In this document: piece after piece, positions 18,203-29,466 of the stretch | Layout: the number at the start of each line of letters is the position of its first letter | Position numbering within the stretch: position 1 is the stretch's first letter | Origin: Puccinia triticina | Taxonomy: Eukaryota > Basidiomycota > Pucciniomycetes > Pucciniales > Pucciniaceae | Assembly: GCF_026914185.1 (NCBI RefSeq) | Contig: NC_070567.1 | Location: 3,746,001 to 3,810,000, forward strand | Length of the DNA stretch: 64,000 nt | Direction of reading: 5' to 3' | Translations under genes and position numbers: made by a program | The notes under the pieces: generated by a model | What the model was told of the DNA's origin: nothing | The model's database searches: none | What the model saw: the letters and a program-made list of their open reading frames with translations, nothing else

Positions 18203-20986
18203 ATGGACGTCAACGTCAACATGGACGCCTCAGACCCCCGAGACCAAATCATCGCCAAAATGCGAGGTCAGTTAAACAACCTCAATATGCGTATTAGCGT
18301 TGCCGAAGCTAACCGCCACCAGCCACCAGCTCCCCCCAGGGTGGAAACCATAAGCACTAGACTCCCCGAGTTCAACGGAAAAAATGATCCAGAAATTTGG
18401 ATATCCAAGATCAAGACCGCTCTCCACAGCTGTAGCTATCCCGAAGAACAATGGGCTTTGGCGGCCGCGGAGTGTATGAAGGACAAAGCGGAATCGTGGT
18501 GGTTTCAACTCATCCGAGAAGAAGGCACCAGCGATATGCCATGGGATCACTTCAAAGGCAAACTCTTGAACCAATACAATTATAAATACCAGCAACAGGA
18601 TGTCAGACAAAAGCTCAACGAACTTCAATATCCCACTCCTGACCAGTATATTGATACCTTCAAGCGGCTAATTATCAAGTTGCACCGCTATAAAATCACT
18701 CCATTCGAAATCAGCTACCTGTTTACCCAAAACCTACCCGGCCTCCTGAAACAACGAGTAATGATGGAAAAAACCAAGAACCTAGAAGAACTGTGTAATT
18801 CCTTAAGGGATAACGAACGCATCACGCGGACCAGCTCTCACGGGCCCGCAAGCTATGGAGGCTTCACTAGCCACTCCTCTGCCCCGTTCGTTCCCTTCAA
18901 GAAAACATTCACCCCTAATCACCTGCGATCAGCAAGCACCGCCTCCAGCTCTCACTTCAGACGAGGTTCTACGGTAAACCAAACAGTCCCTATGGACCTA
19001 GACGCTGTAGATGTGAGTAAACCTTGGTGTTATAACTGTAATAAGGTAGGACATCTTTCTAAAGACTGTCCTTCTCCCCAGAAAATACAATATAAGAATG
19101 ACAAAAACAAGTCTTGGCCAATGCTCAATCTTATCAACCTCAATGAGCACGACTCCAACAAAGAGTCGCCCCGGAACAAGGTATTCCTTATTGAATCACC
19201 TAGCGTCTCCTTCGACGAACCTCAAAACCATATCAAAGAAGGTTTGGATCAAATCGCTAGGAACATCAAAAGGAAGTTTGATGCATCTATCGCACGAATG
19301 AATTGGATTTTATGGGATTTGGTTGAACGCAAAAGAGATAGCCAACTACTTGTCAAGAAGCTAGAATCCAAACTCAACCCCCGAGCCCAAGACTTCATCC
19401 CAGGCACTAAAGCACATGGCCTGACTCGTGAACTCGAACTCAACTGCGCTGATATTGAAGCGCTACCCGGTCCATCAAAGAAGAGGAAATTGGCAGACTC
19501 CCTGGACTTAACCCGGAAGAAACTAAGAGGTCCAGGCATTGAATACATGGACTGGCATCAACTATTCTTGGACACGGAATCCTACAGGAGCGAAATAAGT
19601 TCCCTATCTGATCAATCCAGCATCTTGTGGATGGGAGACTTGCCGTCCAAGCTACCATTATGCTCTGACTTAAAACTCTACAACATCGGCCCTGAAAAAT
19701 CTCTTCCCCGCTACAAGTTTGGTATCGGTGGTATAATCTGCAACACAATAAAAGATTCTGGTGCAGGAGCGGTCTATTTGGACCTTCAAGTCACCCTCGA
19801 ATTGCATGAATGACAGGAAATCGAGTTGATTCAGATCCCACCACGGAACGTTTGACTAGCCAACGGCACTGTGGATACCGTTAAATATAAAGGTCGTTTT
19901 CAATTGTGTATTGACAACAACTGCACTGAAGTCAAGGCCTTCTTGATCTATCTCCCCAAGATGGACTTAATCCTGGGTTTGCCATGGCTCTGTCTAACCA
20001 AAGCGGTTCTGGACTATGACAATCTAAGCTACAGTTTCATCAATAATGAAGGTAAAGCTGTTTATGTGCGGCCTTATAACTCCACTAACCGCCCCTGGAA
20101 TGGTCTTAATTCTTTAATCGTGGACGGGAAAGAATTCACAAACAAATTTCACCAAGTTGCATATGAAACAGCACCGGAGTGTTTCCGCAAAATTGTTGGG
20201 CTACCAAAGGATAAAGAGTTTGAACATGTCATCAACACTGGTAAAAAAGCACCAGTTAAAGTCCACGGTCAACCATACTCACCACATGAGCATCAACTAA
20301 TCAAAACTTTTGTCAAGGAAGCTCTTCACGATGGAATAATTGAACCATTGAAATCGCCTTGGTCCGCTCCTTTGATCCTGGTGAAGAAAGCCAATGGTCC
20401 TAATCGTGTATGTGTGGATTACCATAAGCTTAATGCTTTAACAGTAAAAAACTTGTATCCTCTTCCGCAAATTGACGACGCTTATCAATTCTTAGAAGGC
20501 GCAGAGATCTTCAGCAGTATTGACCTGAAATCCGGTTTTTGGCAAGTCAGACTATCAAACGACTCCATCCAAAAAACGGCGTTCGCGACAAGGAACGGGT
20601 TGTACCACTTTCTTGTTATGCCTTTTGGCTTGTGTAACGCACCCGCTACATTTCAATCAATGATGAATACAATTCTGCGCGAGGCGCTTGGTAAATTTGC
20701 CTTGGTTTATTGGGATGATGTTATCGTATATTCTAAGAGCCCTGAGGAACACAAAAACCACCTGCGTAAGATCTTCAAATTATTAAAAAAATACAATTTG
20801 GTTGTTTCAACCAAGAAATGTATCTAGGGAAAATCTGACCTAATTTTTCTGGGCCATCTAGTCAGTGGTGATGGTATCAGAGTCAAGCAAAGGAAGGTGG
20901 ATAAAATTCTGAACTGGCCAATTCCAAAAGACATAACCAAGGTAAGAGGTTTCTTGAATCTGGCTACATACTACAAGAGAAAAAGA
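18203..20986 (+). pseudogene. Decayed Ty3/gypsy gag-pol (capsid, zinc knuckle, protease, partial RT)
   Basis: The frame opens at ATG 18203 with a capsid-like gag (residues about 35-260), a CCHC knuckle CYNCNKVGHLSKDC near residue 276 and a protease-like DSGA near residue 518. In-frame stops follow at 19811 (TGA), about 19853 (TGA) and 20825 (TAG). The reverse transcriptase is recognisable (CVDYHKLNALTV, FLVMPFGLCNAPATFQ) but its catalytic box reads YWDD rather than the usual Y-[LVI]-DD. Homology ends near 20986 (NLATYYKR), where a repeat begins; RNase H and integrase are absent and no flanking LTR pair was found. A truncated, inactive copy. Confidence 0.85.
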
Positions 20987-20992
20987 AGCCCA

Positions 20993-21480
20993 AAAAGAGG
21001 GTCAAGCTGCTAGCAAGGCTGAAACATTGCACTGCGCTACAAAAAAGCGGTCTTTTAGCGCAGCGCAGCGGGGGAACGCTGCGTGGTCAGCCCAAAAAGC
21101 GGTAGCGCAGCGCCAGTCCTGCTGCGCTACCGCTGAAAATAGCGTGGCCCCTCTTTTTCCCCAACCCAAAAAGCAGTAGCGCAGCGGGCGGGGCCGCTCC
21201 TTTCAGCGGCCACCAAAACAGCTGCGCTGCGCTTTTTTGGCTGGCAGCGGGGGAGCGCTACGCGGCCAGCTCAAAAAGCGGTAGCACAGCGATGGTTCCG
21301 CTGCGCTACCTCTGAAAGTAGCTGGTCCCGCTTCTTGCTAGACCCAAAAAGCGGTAGTGCAGCGGGCGGGGCCGCTACTTTCAGCGCAGCGTAGCGGCCA
21401 CCAAAACTGCTGCGCTTCACGCTGCGCTGCGCTGTTTGAAGCGCAGCGCTTTCACCCTTGCTGCTAGCTTGTGAAGGGGA
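20993..21480. mobile_element. GC-palindromic MITE-like element truncating the gypsy pol
   Basis: Imperfect inverted ends (about 21003-21024 CAAGCTGCTAGCAAGG and 21450-21471) enclose two roughly 200-bp direct units, each with AAAAAGCGGTAGCGCAGCG-like palindromes. Similar AGCGTAGCG/GCGCTA motifs occur at about 15205-15290 and inside the element at 39378-40149. It lies exactly where RT homology stops. Confidence 0.55.
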
Positions 21481-22337
21481 AAAAAAGGCCCCTCACTACA
21501 AGAGACTCACTGGGTCTCAGGAACTGATAATTCTATTTCTATCTATCTGAGCGGATATTTAAGCTATTACATCGGGGGACAAGATGTGGGCAGAAGATGG
21601 AATTTGCATATGCAACTGTCAGGAGAAAGGGAGTGACAGGGAAGAGACAGGAAAGAAGTGAGTGACAGAGATGTGAAATTCCAACAGTTGTTATGTTGTT
21701 AGTCTGTGATTTGGAATCAATAGATGAGTGGTAGAGGTATGTGTGTTGTTTGGCAGATCAAAAAGATTAAGAATGTGGGGAGAATTTGCTCGCCGGCGGA
21801 CTACAGGGCTTGTCAGATGTGACTAGTAAGCTCATTTTGGCGAAACTACTGAAAGGAAGAACTTGTCCTGGTGCCGGCTACGGATGATTTGATAGTGTAA
21901 AAAAATTGAGCTACTCCAGCAAGAGGCTCATATTATAACCTGTTGGAGTGGTAGCTCGCAGGATTGATGATTTTATTAAAAAGTAAGAAAATCATGTTGA
22001 TGTACTATCTACAAAACACTGTGACAGTTGTTGCAGTTGAGAACTACCTAGTCACAACAGTACACACCACCGGGTGGACAGGCTAAATATAAAGCTGGTA
22101 CAGCGGTAGCTCAACCAGGAAATTCATAGAGGCGCATATTGACTGATGAGAGCGCAAACAAACAAGTGAAATCACATGTCCAATTTTGCCGGCATAAATA
22201 TGGAAAGAAAAATGAAGCATATCCCACTTTCTTGAATCTACAAAATCCTAGACCTCTGGATCTAAGTGTTGGGGTTTTTTATTTAGAAAATGTTAAAACT
22301 AACAATGCATTTTGCAGACGCTTAGCAGAAAATGATT
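21481..22337. other. Intergenic, no gene recognised
   Basis: No supportable coding or RNA feature was seen. Confidence 0.4.
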
Positions 22338-22373
22338 TACTTGGGCAGGATTTGAACCAGCAACCTTCGCTTA

Positions 22374-22411
<38 letters not shown>

Positions 22412-22422
22412 GCTACCAAGTC
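22338..22422 (-). repeat. tRNA-derived sequence (pseudo-tRNA or SINE head)
   Basis: Read on the minus strand, six of seven acceptor pairs form (GACTTGG with CCAAGTA), the T arm has four of five pairs and a perfect B box GGTTCAAATCC, and an A-box-like TAGCTTGGTAAAGG follows the acceptor. The middle is about 13 nt too long and gives no clean anticodon arm with a sense anticodon (one fold gives UUA). It is best read as a tRNA relic or SINE head. Confidence 0.5.
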
Positions 22423-22742
22423 TATGCCTGATGTGTTGATTTTGACCACTGAGGATTAGAACATTTCAACAGAAAATCACAAATAAATAGTGCACACAAG
22501 TTGAAAATCCCCAAAGGCCCAAAGGCCCTATGGATGACCCTCCAGCTGTGCTGCAGCAACAAGCAAAAGTGGGCCGGTTGTTAGAGTAGTCCAGGAAGGC
22601 CCTCATCAAGTGATTATTGGGCTCCCAGGGAGGGGGTAGGACAAAACCGGAGCCCCTGGGGGGACAATGGACACCAAACCACCCCTCCTTAAATATTCAA
22701 GCTGGACCCCTTTGCCTGTGAGACTGTGACTCAGTAGCTGCC

Positions 22743-24215
22743 TTGGTGCTGCGCACACCTTATCCTTGCCAACGCCACACCAATCATGACCCTTGTCAGC
22801 GCTTCACCCACTACCCTTGCAAACACCACACCAACACTCACGCCCGCCGCGGCAAATACAGATGTGTCCAAGAACCGGCTGTTCAAGTGGATCCAACCCT
22901 ACGGGTAGGAAAGCATGGGAAATGGCAAGAAGGGACGCGGATCGTCAAGCTTGGTGAGTCTCTCCCCCCCCCCCTTCTTTTATTTGTCTTGTGTTTTCTG
23001 TGTTGAGTAGTGTTTTGTGTAGGTCAACAGACAAACCTGTCTGCGGCCATCTTGCTCTTTGGCGCAACGTTTAGTCGTGTCCAGGTGAATGGTGTCATCC
23101 GCTGCTTCAGCATCGTCAAGCGGGGGCTTGTCTCGCAGCACACGGTGCAGACAAGCTACAAGCAGGGCCTGGACAAGCCGTCCCCAGGCAGCAAGGTTTT
23201 CCAGTTACGCTAACCTCCCTTTCCCCTTGTTGACTTCTGGCTGAAGAAGCTGTTTTTTTGTCTAGATGGTTTGTGGCCAAAGCCACTTTGGATGAGTCAG
23301 GGGCAGCTGAGAATTTGCCAGCTCAGGACTGAGTCTGTGCACCTGAGACCAAGCTTCCTGTACCTCAGTCTAGTGCATTTTGCAATATGGACTTGAGCTG
23401 AGGAAATTCCAAACTTTCCAGGGTGTACCACCCTGGGATTCATTTGTATGGGCCTGGTCTCAACTAGGAATGAACTCAGGTATGCTGCATGTCAACTGAC
23501 AGCACTTTCTTGAGTTTTTCAAGACAAAAACAACAATTGTGCAGCTGGAGTACAACCTAGATTTGACGGGGTGCGGGGCTGATCATGGGCTGTTGAATGT
23601 GGACTTGGCCCCGCCCCACAGATCATCTTTTGCACGCCCATCCCCCACAAGCTTAACTCTGGCACCCTTGACGTGCTCAAGCGCAGGTTTGCGGCCGCAC
23701 TGAGGTCTGTCACCCGGCACAGGGACGACGTGTGGATCTGTTTGTCCCCACTCTCTTTTGCATATCTATGATTGACTGATCTTGTCTTTGCAAACAGTCA
23801 TCAGCCATCTGCCCGAACGTCCTATTGACCAACAAGAGGACAACGACGACGATGAGTAGACGGATGCCAAGAGATTGCAGCCAATGGGCGGGACATGGCT
23901 CAACGCTGACGCCATGGTTGGGTATCTTTGCATGTGTGTAGACCACGATGATTGCGTTGTCCTGCTCCAGAGCTCCAAGTACAACGCTTGCGCTCCGTGA
24001 AGAAGTGTGTGACCTCAAGAAGGTCGGAATCTTGGCCATCAAAGTGTACATACATACGAGCCAGCAATCCAAGAGGGCATGCCCCTCCGAAAGTCTGACT
24101 GGGATGAATAACTCCACTGGGCTGTCAACAGCTTCAAGTTGGCCCCTTCCGGTGTCAAGGACCGCACTCAAAACCACTCTCACTTCTGTTGCTCGTACTT
24201 CAACAAGATCATGAT
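22743..24215 (+). other. Unrecognised, possibly degraded coding region
   Basis: Codon-like stretches occur (around 22743-22960, 23030-23210, 23820-23990), with a plausible intron (GTGAGT at 22954, acceptor near 23022), but frames are broken and I recognise no domain. It could be a decayed transposon gene. I make no functional call. Confidence 0.25.
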
Positions 24216-24504
24216 GTGTAAGCCTTTGTTGTAATCCATTTTTATCTTTGCCTGCTCACTAAAGCTGTTCTGATCAGACGGGTGTGGAAGATACATACAG
24301 CGGAGGAATCACTGCTGGAAATATGCCCCTCTAAATGTTAAAAAATACATCTAAAAGCTTGCAAGTAATGAATCCTGGACTCAGTTAAGGAGCGTGAATT
24401 GAAATCTACAAGAGTTACAGATGCAAGAGGAAGTTTTCTGGTTATGCTCTGCTCTGTGAGAATTGTGTTGAAAAAAATTGAATTTGAAACAGATGAAAAA
24501 ACAG

Positions 24505-24716
24505 AGGGGTTCACAACTAAAATTTGAAAACCTTTAGTACACATTTCAAGGTGTTTATGAATTTCCTTTATACAATTGATAGCTTACACTGATTGGCCTG
24601 AAACACCTGCTCATGGTCATCTTACCAAAATGTTAGAATTTTGTTGATCAAGGTCTCAAATTTACCTCCGGAAGACTTTGGGGGAGGATCACACATTAGA
24701 ATTGGGAGTTTGAACA
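24505..24716 (-). mobile_element. GGGGTTCACAATTG MITE family, copy C (reverse, diverged)
   Basis: It matches the reverse complement of the copy at 54680-54888: GGGGTTCACAA at the left, then AACCTTTAG, CACATTT-AAGGTGTTTATGAA, ACTGATTG, and near the right TTTACCTCC...TTTG. The right end is weak. Confidence 0.6.
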
Positions 24717-24723
24717 CCTGGTG

Positions 24724-24731
24724 TTTTTTTT

Positions 24732-24762
<31 letters not shown>

Positions 24763-24763
24763 G
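24724..24763. repeat. Homopolymer junction T18-G22
   Basis: Eighteen T residues are followed directly by 22 G residues. Such a tract is prone to slippage, quadruplex formation and sequencing error; its true length is uncertain. Confidence 0.9.
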
Positions 24764-25131
24764 AGGGTGTGCTGATGCTGGCATAGAAGGTGTCCCAATT
24801 TTGAGCTGGCAGAGGTTCAGCGGCCTTGAGCCCTGCAGCGGCAAAGGTAAATTGCCTAGAAAAACCACGCGGCAACTTGCTTGATGCCATTGGCTGCTTT
24901 GTCTTGAAAGGCTAGCTCCTCGCCAGAAGCATTGGATTCCATGTGAGCCCAAATCTGCTATTTGGTTGGCAGAGAAATGCTTGCTACGTCCATCTCAGAC
25001 CACAGGTCTTGACCAAACATGGCATTATTGTAGGACAGGAACAGAAACTGAAAAAACAGTGGGTGATTTGCCTGGCTGGCTTAGATGTTGAAAATGATAC
25101 TATTACTCATGCTGAGCAGTAAGGATGGCGC

Positions 25132-26314
25132 TGTAAAGCTCAAAAGTGTTCCTGAGAACCTTTTGCTGAGTGCGGAAAGGGATGAATGAGGAAAACTTCT
25201 GCCTTTCCTGGGTCACTAGACACTAAAACAAGCTCCCCAATCTACAATTGGAAGGTTTATGTAGTGATAGTGGAGGTGTATCAAAAGATAGCCTATGTCA
25301 AACAAATGATTTAGGGGATATGGTTGATGTAACACTAACTGGTGCTGAGTGAGTCGTAAGTTGTTATGGTCTGTGTGTTGCCGCAAAGGGGGTTGTGGAA
25401 CACCCTGACAGAGGGGTTGGTTAATGATGAGTGATTGATGTAATAGAGTTTGTGATATGTATGTAATTGTTATGTAATGAGGGTAGAACCACAATATAGT
25501 GGGGCTAATACTGTAGAGTGAGGAAGTGTTGTACTGTTATGGGGTAAGCTGAGTGCAAGTAGTTTGCTGAGCAAAATTACAACTGGGGGGAGGAGAGCAT
25601 CCTTAAATAGAAAAGAGTGAGGGATTTGAGCTCCAGGGGAACAAGAGAATGAGGGGTTTTAGCTGCCCTGAAGGCTACAATGAGGTATTTTTGCTGGTGG
25701 TTGACAGGTCACATGAGGTCATGATGTCATATGAGGGAATTTATCTAGTGAGAGATAGGGGTGAGATGTTTTAGCTGGCCTGGCCTGTCAAATGATGTCA
25801 TCTGCAAGCTGCATGAGAGTTTTTTGCTATCTTGACACCTGCATGATGTCATCTGTCAAGTTGTCAGACCGCAGCCCCTATTACATTAGTCTGCATGCCC
25901 CTGCATAAGACTACATTAGACTGCATAAGCCTGCATCAAGTGTGCATAACACTGCATGACATGTGCATAACACAATGTAATGAGTTCAGCTGATGAGGTA
26001 AAGTATATGTAAAGGGTAGATAAGCTGTCAGGGTGGTCCATGTAATGGATTACATGTCCTGGGTAAGTGTGGTTGATGTAACGGATTACATGACCTGAGT
26101 ATGGTGTTTTGTGTGCATATAACTGAATGATGGTGTCTTGGAGGGGTTGTAACTTGTGATCCAGAGGGGTTTGAGGCGTGTTGTCCATGGTTTCCGGTGT
26201 AGTTTTGGCCGTAGAATCCAGTGGTGTCGCCGTATTGGGTGATTTGTGAGTGTACATATGAGAAAAAAGGAAATTTTGAAATGGGCTAGATGGGTAACCA
26301 TAACACATACCACA
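25132..26314. mobile_element. Solo LTR, copy 2 (1,183 bp)
   Basis: Same ends and layout as 4292-5399: TGTAAAGCTC...TTCCTGAGAACCTTTTGCTGAGTGC at the start and ACATACCACA at the end. The flanks are GCGC and GTGC, a 4-bp duplication with one mismatch, so this insertion is probably older. No internal retrotransposon sequence lies nearby. Confidence 0.75.
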
Positions 26315-27022
26315 GTGCCTGCCTGCCAGCTTGCACAGATGTTTGTTGGTGTTTTTCCATTGCTGACCAACATTCCTCCCGCCTCACCCTCCAAACTTTA
26401 TGATGGATGGGATGCGGAGGTAGGCAAGTTGTGCCTTCAACAAAGATTGATTACCCTGTGGCTCAGGAGGCTCAGGTGCTCCAGCAATGGGTGGTGTGAA
26501 ACTGGCCCTCATCTGCAAATTGTTCAAGGTCCATCTGGTTAGAGATAAGCAAAACAATTTATGATACAATGCAGAGTTTCTACCTGAACAAGCAAAGCAC
26601 TAAGGGTGGGGACTGGAAGCAAACTGGTTGTTCTGGGCATTGATTTCCTCCTGTATAAACTACAGACACATCAATTAGACTAGGGAAATTGCGGCTGCGC
26701 CGCGGCACAACAGTCAGATATGCGGAGCTAGAGCAGGAATACTCGACGATTCCAAACCAAATGATTGCGCAGAACTTTGATCAGTGATAACCTCACTGGA
26801 TACAACCGCGGAGTAGTTATCAGGACGGGGGCTGGATTGGACGGTCTAACCATGCCCCCGATAACCGTGACGCGGCCAGTGGAAAGTCGCGTCGTCGCCA
26901 TCTGTCAACCAACCAACCAACCAATCAAAAAGCACGTCCAATCAATCAAAAAGCACGTCGCTCGTCGTCCAACCAAACCCGAAGTCGCGTGGATCTCTCT
27001 ATACCCACCTTGATCGCACACC
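26315..27022. other. Intergenic, upstream of the CENP-A gene
   Basis: Contains short direct repeats (AACCAACC and CAATCAAAAAGCACGTC twice at about 26920-26960) just before the gene. No other feature was recognised; it should hold the promoter. Confidence 0.4.
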
Positions 27023-27755
27023 ATGGCCGTCGGGGCAAACAAAGTATCCAAGCAGAAACCCGATAACCCGCCTGGAAAACCCGTCGCCAAAGCAGGAGCG
27101 ACGTCGGCGAAGCAGCCTCGGAAGAGCCTCGAAAAGAAACGGAGTGATTGAATGTGTCCTGATGATCTTGAATTATTGTAACACGTCTTCTTCTGGAACT
27201 TCCTTTTATTAGCCTCGGATGCAGCATCAGCCAGTAAATCGAAAAAACCTCATCGTTACAGACCTGGTACGGTTGCATTACGGGAAATCCGACACTATCA
27301 AAAATCCACTGATCTCCTGATGCGGAAACTTCCCTTTGCGCGACTGGTCAGCAGCTTATTTGTTATTCGGGGTTTTCTTTTTTTGTGGTTTCTGACTTTG
27401 AGATTTGCGCGTTTCATGCGCGTAGGTACGAGAAATCGCGATGGATTTTGCTCTGGCAACGGAAGATGGGCAGCATTGAGGTGGCAAAGCAGTGCTTTAC
27501 TTGCCCTGGAAGAAGCAGCCGAAGCGTCCGTCAACATCCAACATAGTTTCCTTCCTTTTGTTGTTCTATCAAATCTGCAGCTTATGTTTCTTTATCTTTT
27601 GCCCTTATTTTCTTGTTGATCTCAGGTATTTGGTTCACATCTTTGAAGACACAAATCTCTGCGCCATTCATGCCAAGCGGGTCACAATCATGAAACGGGA
27701 TGTGGAGCTGGCCCGGAGACTGAGAGGAGGGCCTTGGGCTTCGGAGGTGATCTAA
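27023..27755 (+). CDS. CENPA: Centromeric histone H3 variant (CENP-A type), four exons, with an apparent 1-nt frameshift
   Basis: Exons 27023-27143, 27213-27346, 27426-27525 and 27626-27755, all with GT-AG introns (69, 79, 100 bp). A basic tail of about 50 residues leads into [20 protein letters not shown], then [25 protein letters not shown], then [36 protein letters not shown] and [14 protein letters not shown]. The loop between FA and LRWQ is longer than in canonical H3 and reads LRWQ, both hallmarks of CENP-A. The protein would replace H3 in centromeric nucleosomes. Exon 3 is one base short: after DGQ the frame must shift by one nucleotide (near 27471-27476) to reach LRWQ. Either a sequencing deletion or a real mutation; a length near 161 residues is expected if intact. 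Confidence 0.82.
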
Positions 27756-28414
27756 AAGTCCAGTCGCTGCTTCAGATCAACTCTTCCTGTATGCGTTGCT
27801 TTTTCCATCCATTAATATGTACACTTCTATCCCATGCTGTCATTCTGTGCAACTCTTACCCTGTCTAATCCGAGTCTACATCACCCCTACTGTGCCTGCG
27901 CCCCTGCATCCTGTGATGTGGGATCAACCCATATTAATGTTTATGACTGCTAGATGCCCTTATGGTATATGTGAAATCCCCATGGCAGTTGAGGACAGTT
28001 ATCCAGATGTTAGCAAGATTCCCGCAACAAAGCAATCCAATGCAGGGTAGTCTGGCTTGCAGGTAGTGGCCTATGCCATAAATGCAAGCTGGAGCTAGCT
28101 GGAGTGTCTACAGTGTACAGTTTTCTTGTTTTTGAGGGTCACACTTTCTCTGTGGGAGCCGTGCCTCCGCTTTGGAAAGCTCGCGCGACACTCGAGACCG
28201 AACCTGACTCCAAACGACCACGACAAGAAAGCACATACCAAGCGGATATTCCAGACAGACAACGCCGAGCAGCGGAAGATGAGAGGACGATTAACCGGGT
28301 GGTCGACAGTCCCCAGGGCGCCGGTCGGACGATCACTACACACGAACAGTCGATCCTCGGATCCAGCACGGTTGGCCAAGTGGGAAGAAGACACGAAGGC
28401 CGGGATGGGGCAAG
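27756..28414. other. Intergenic between the CENP-A gene and the COA8-like sequence
   Basis: No separate gene is supported. An open but uncharacteristic frame crosses 28104-28416 without a convincing start codon. Confidence 0.35.
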
Positions 28415-28961
28415 ATGACCAGGTCGGCCCGCCTTGTACTCGCTCGAACCTCCGCCCGATCCGCTACTCTCCTCGCTTCTCCAGCCCGACGACCACTCCG
28501 CCAACGACCGTCGTCGCCATCCATACTCTCTGCACGAGTTCCGAGCCCTGCCGGGGGCGATGCCTAGGCCGTTGAACGAGCTGCGTGAACGGCTTGAAAT
28601 CGAGGATCTTCAGTGGATCATGTTCAGGAACCGGGTCGATAAGCTCAACCAAGCCTTCTGGGAAACTCAATCGACCCGATTCGAAGCCCTCGAGCAGGCC
28701 CAGAAAGACTCCGTCCTTCTTGCCCAGATCGACCACAACACCCAACGACTACCACCAGCGTCAGCAGCCAACGACGAATGAGTCAACTCGACCCTCGATC
28801 TTTTCTATGCCAGCTGGCTCGTCGAGCAGAGCGAACGATTCATGCGGTACAACCGGAGATGGTGGAGCCTCCAGCCTGCGTTGCTTAAAGGCGGCTGGCT
28901 GGCTCAAGTCAGGAATCTGAGATGGAAACTGGCTTGTTGGAGATACTCAATCTTACCTTGA
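28415..28961 (+). pseudogene. COA8/APOPT1-like (DUF2315) mitochondrial protein gene, damaged
   Basis: From ATG 28415 the frame gives MTRSARLVLARTSARSATLL, a typical Arg/Ser/Ala mitochondrial presequence. After a shift of one frame near 28510-28525 it continues HPYSLHEFRALPG, then LRERLEIEDLQWIMFRNRVDKLNQAFWETQSTRFE, and past an in-frame TGA at 28779 LDLFYASWL...FMRYNRRWW. The W-N-x-x-FW block, the FY-x-x-WL block and YN-x-x-WW fit the COA8 family, which protects or helps assemble cytochrome c oxidase. Frame change plus stop argue for a decayed copy; an unrecognised intron or sequencing errors could explain part of it. Family call is moderate. Confidence 0.5.
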
Positions 28962-29039
28962 GAGCTGAACTCCATACATACAAGATTGAACGATAGACTT
29001 CTAAGACGCAACTGCTCAGAAAATCATCTTGGTGTCATT

Positions 29040-29300
29040 TCATGTAGTAGTAATAGCTCGGAGCAGCATCATTCCAATTCTCTTGCGTTTCAAGTATATG
29101 AGGAACCGAACTATTAAGTGAATATTATCCCATCTTTCTTGAGCCCCGGTTTCCCTGTTTTGATGACTTTGAGCGCAGAGGCTGAGCAACCAACGCTCGA
29201 CGGTGTCCTCATGGGGCAATCCCATTTCAATGATACTCTCAATGTACTTTGTTGCGTGCCAGTGGGAGGATACACAGCGAGACTCAGAAGCAAGCCGTAA
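29040..29300 (-). pseudogene. Fragment of an unrecognised gene
   Basis: The minus strand reads a continuous 85-residue stretch (including KYIESIIEMGLPHEDTVERWLLSLC and HLIVRFLIYLKRKRIGMMLL) ending in a stop at 29040. It has no start of its own and no upstream exon was identified. I do not recognise the family. Confidence 0.3.
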
Positions 29301-29466
29301 ATTATCATTTCTGGTTAAGACATAAGGGTTTACTTTGATCGCGCAAGTTTACAACAATCGATAGAGGGTCAATCTTTCATGAAGGAATCACAAGACAAAA
29401 TGGATGAAAGAGAGAAACAGAGCAAACGGAGAGGGCAGGAAAGACAAGGATGAAAGACCGAGTGGA

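Noticed and set aside
23820..23990. A Ulp1-like protease motif (TWLNADAMVGYL)
   Set aside because: Only one short resemblance, no catalytic His-Asp-Cys set and broken frames around it.
28104..28416. An independent gene upstream of the COA8-like sequence
   Set aside because: No ATG start, no domain, and it ends at a stop inside the presequence region.
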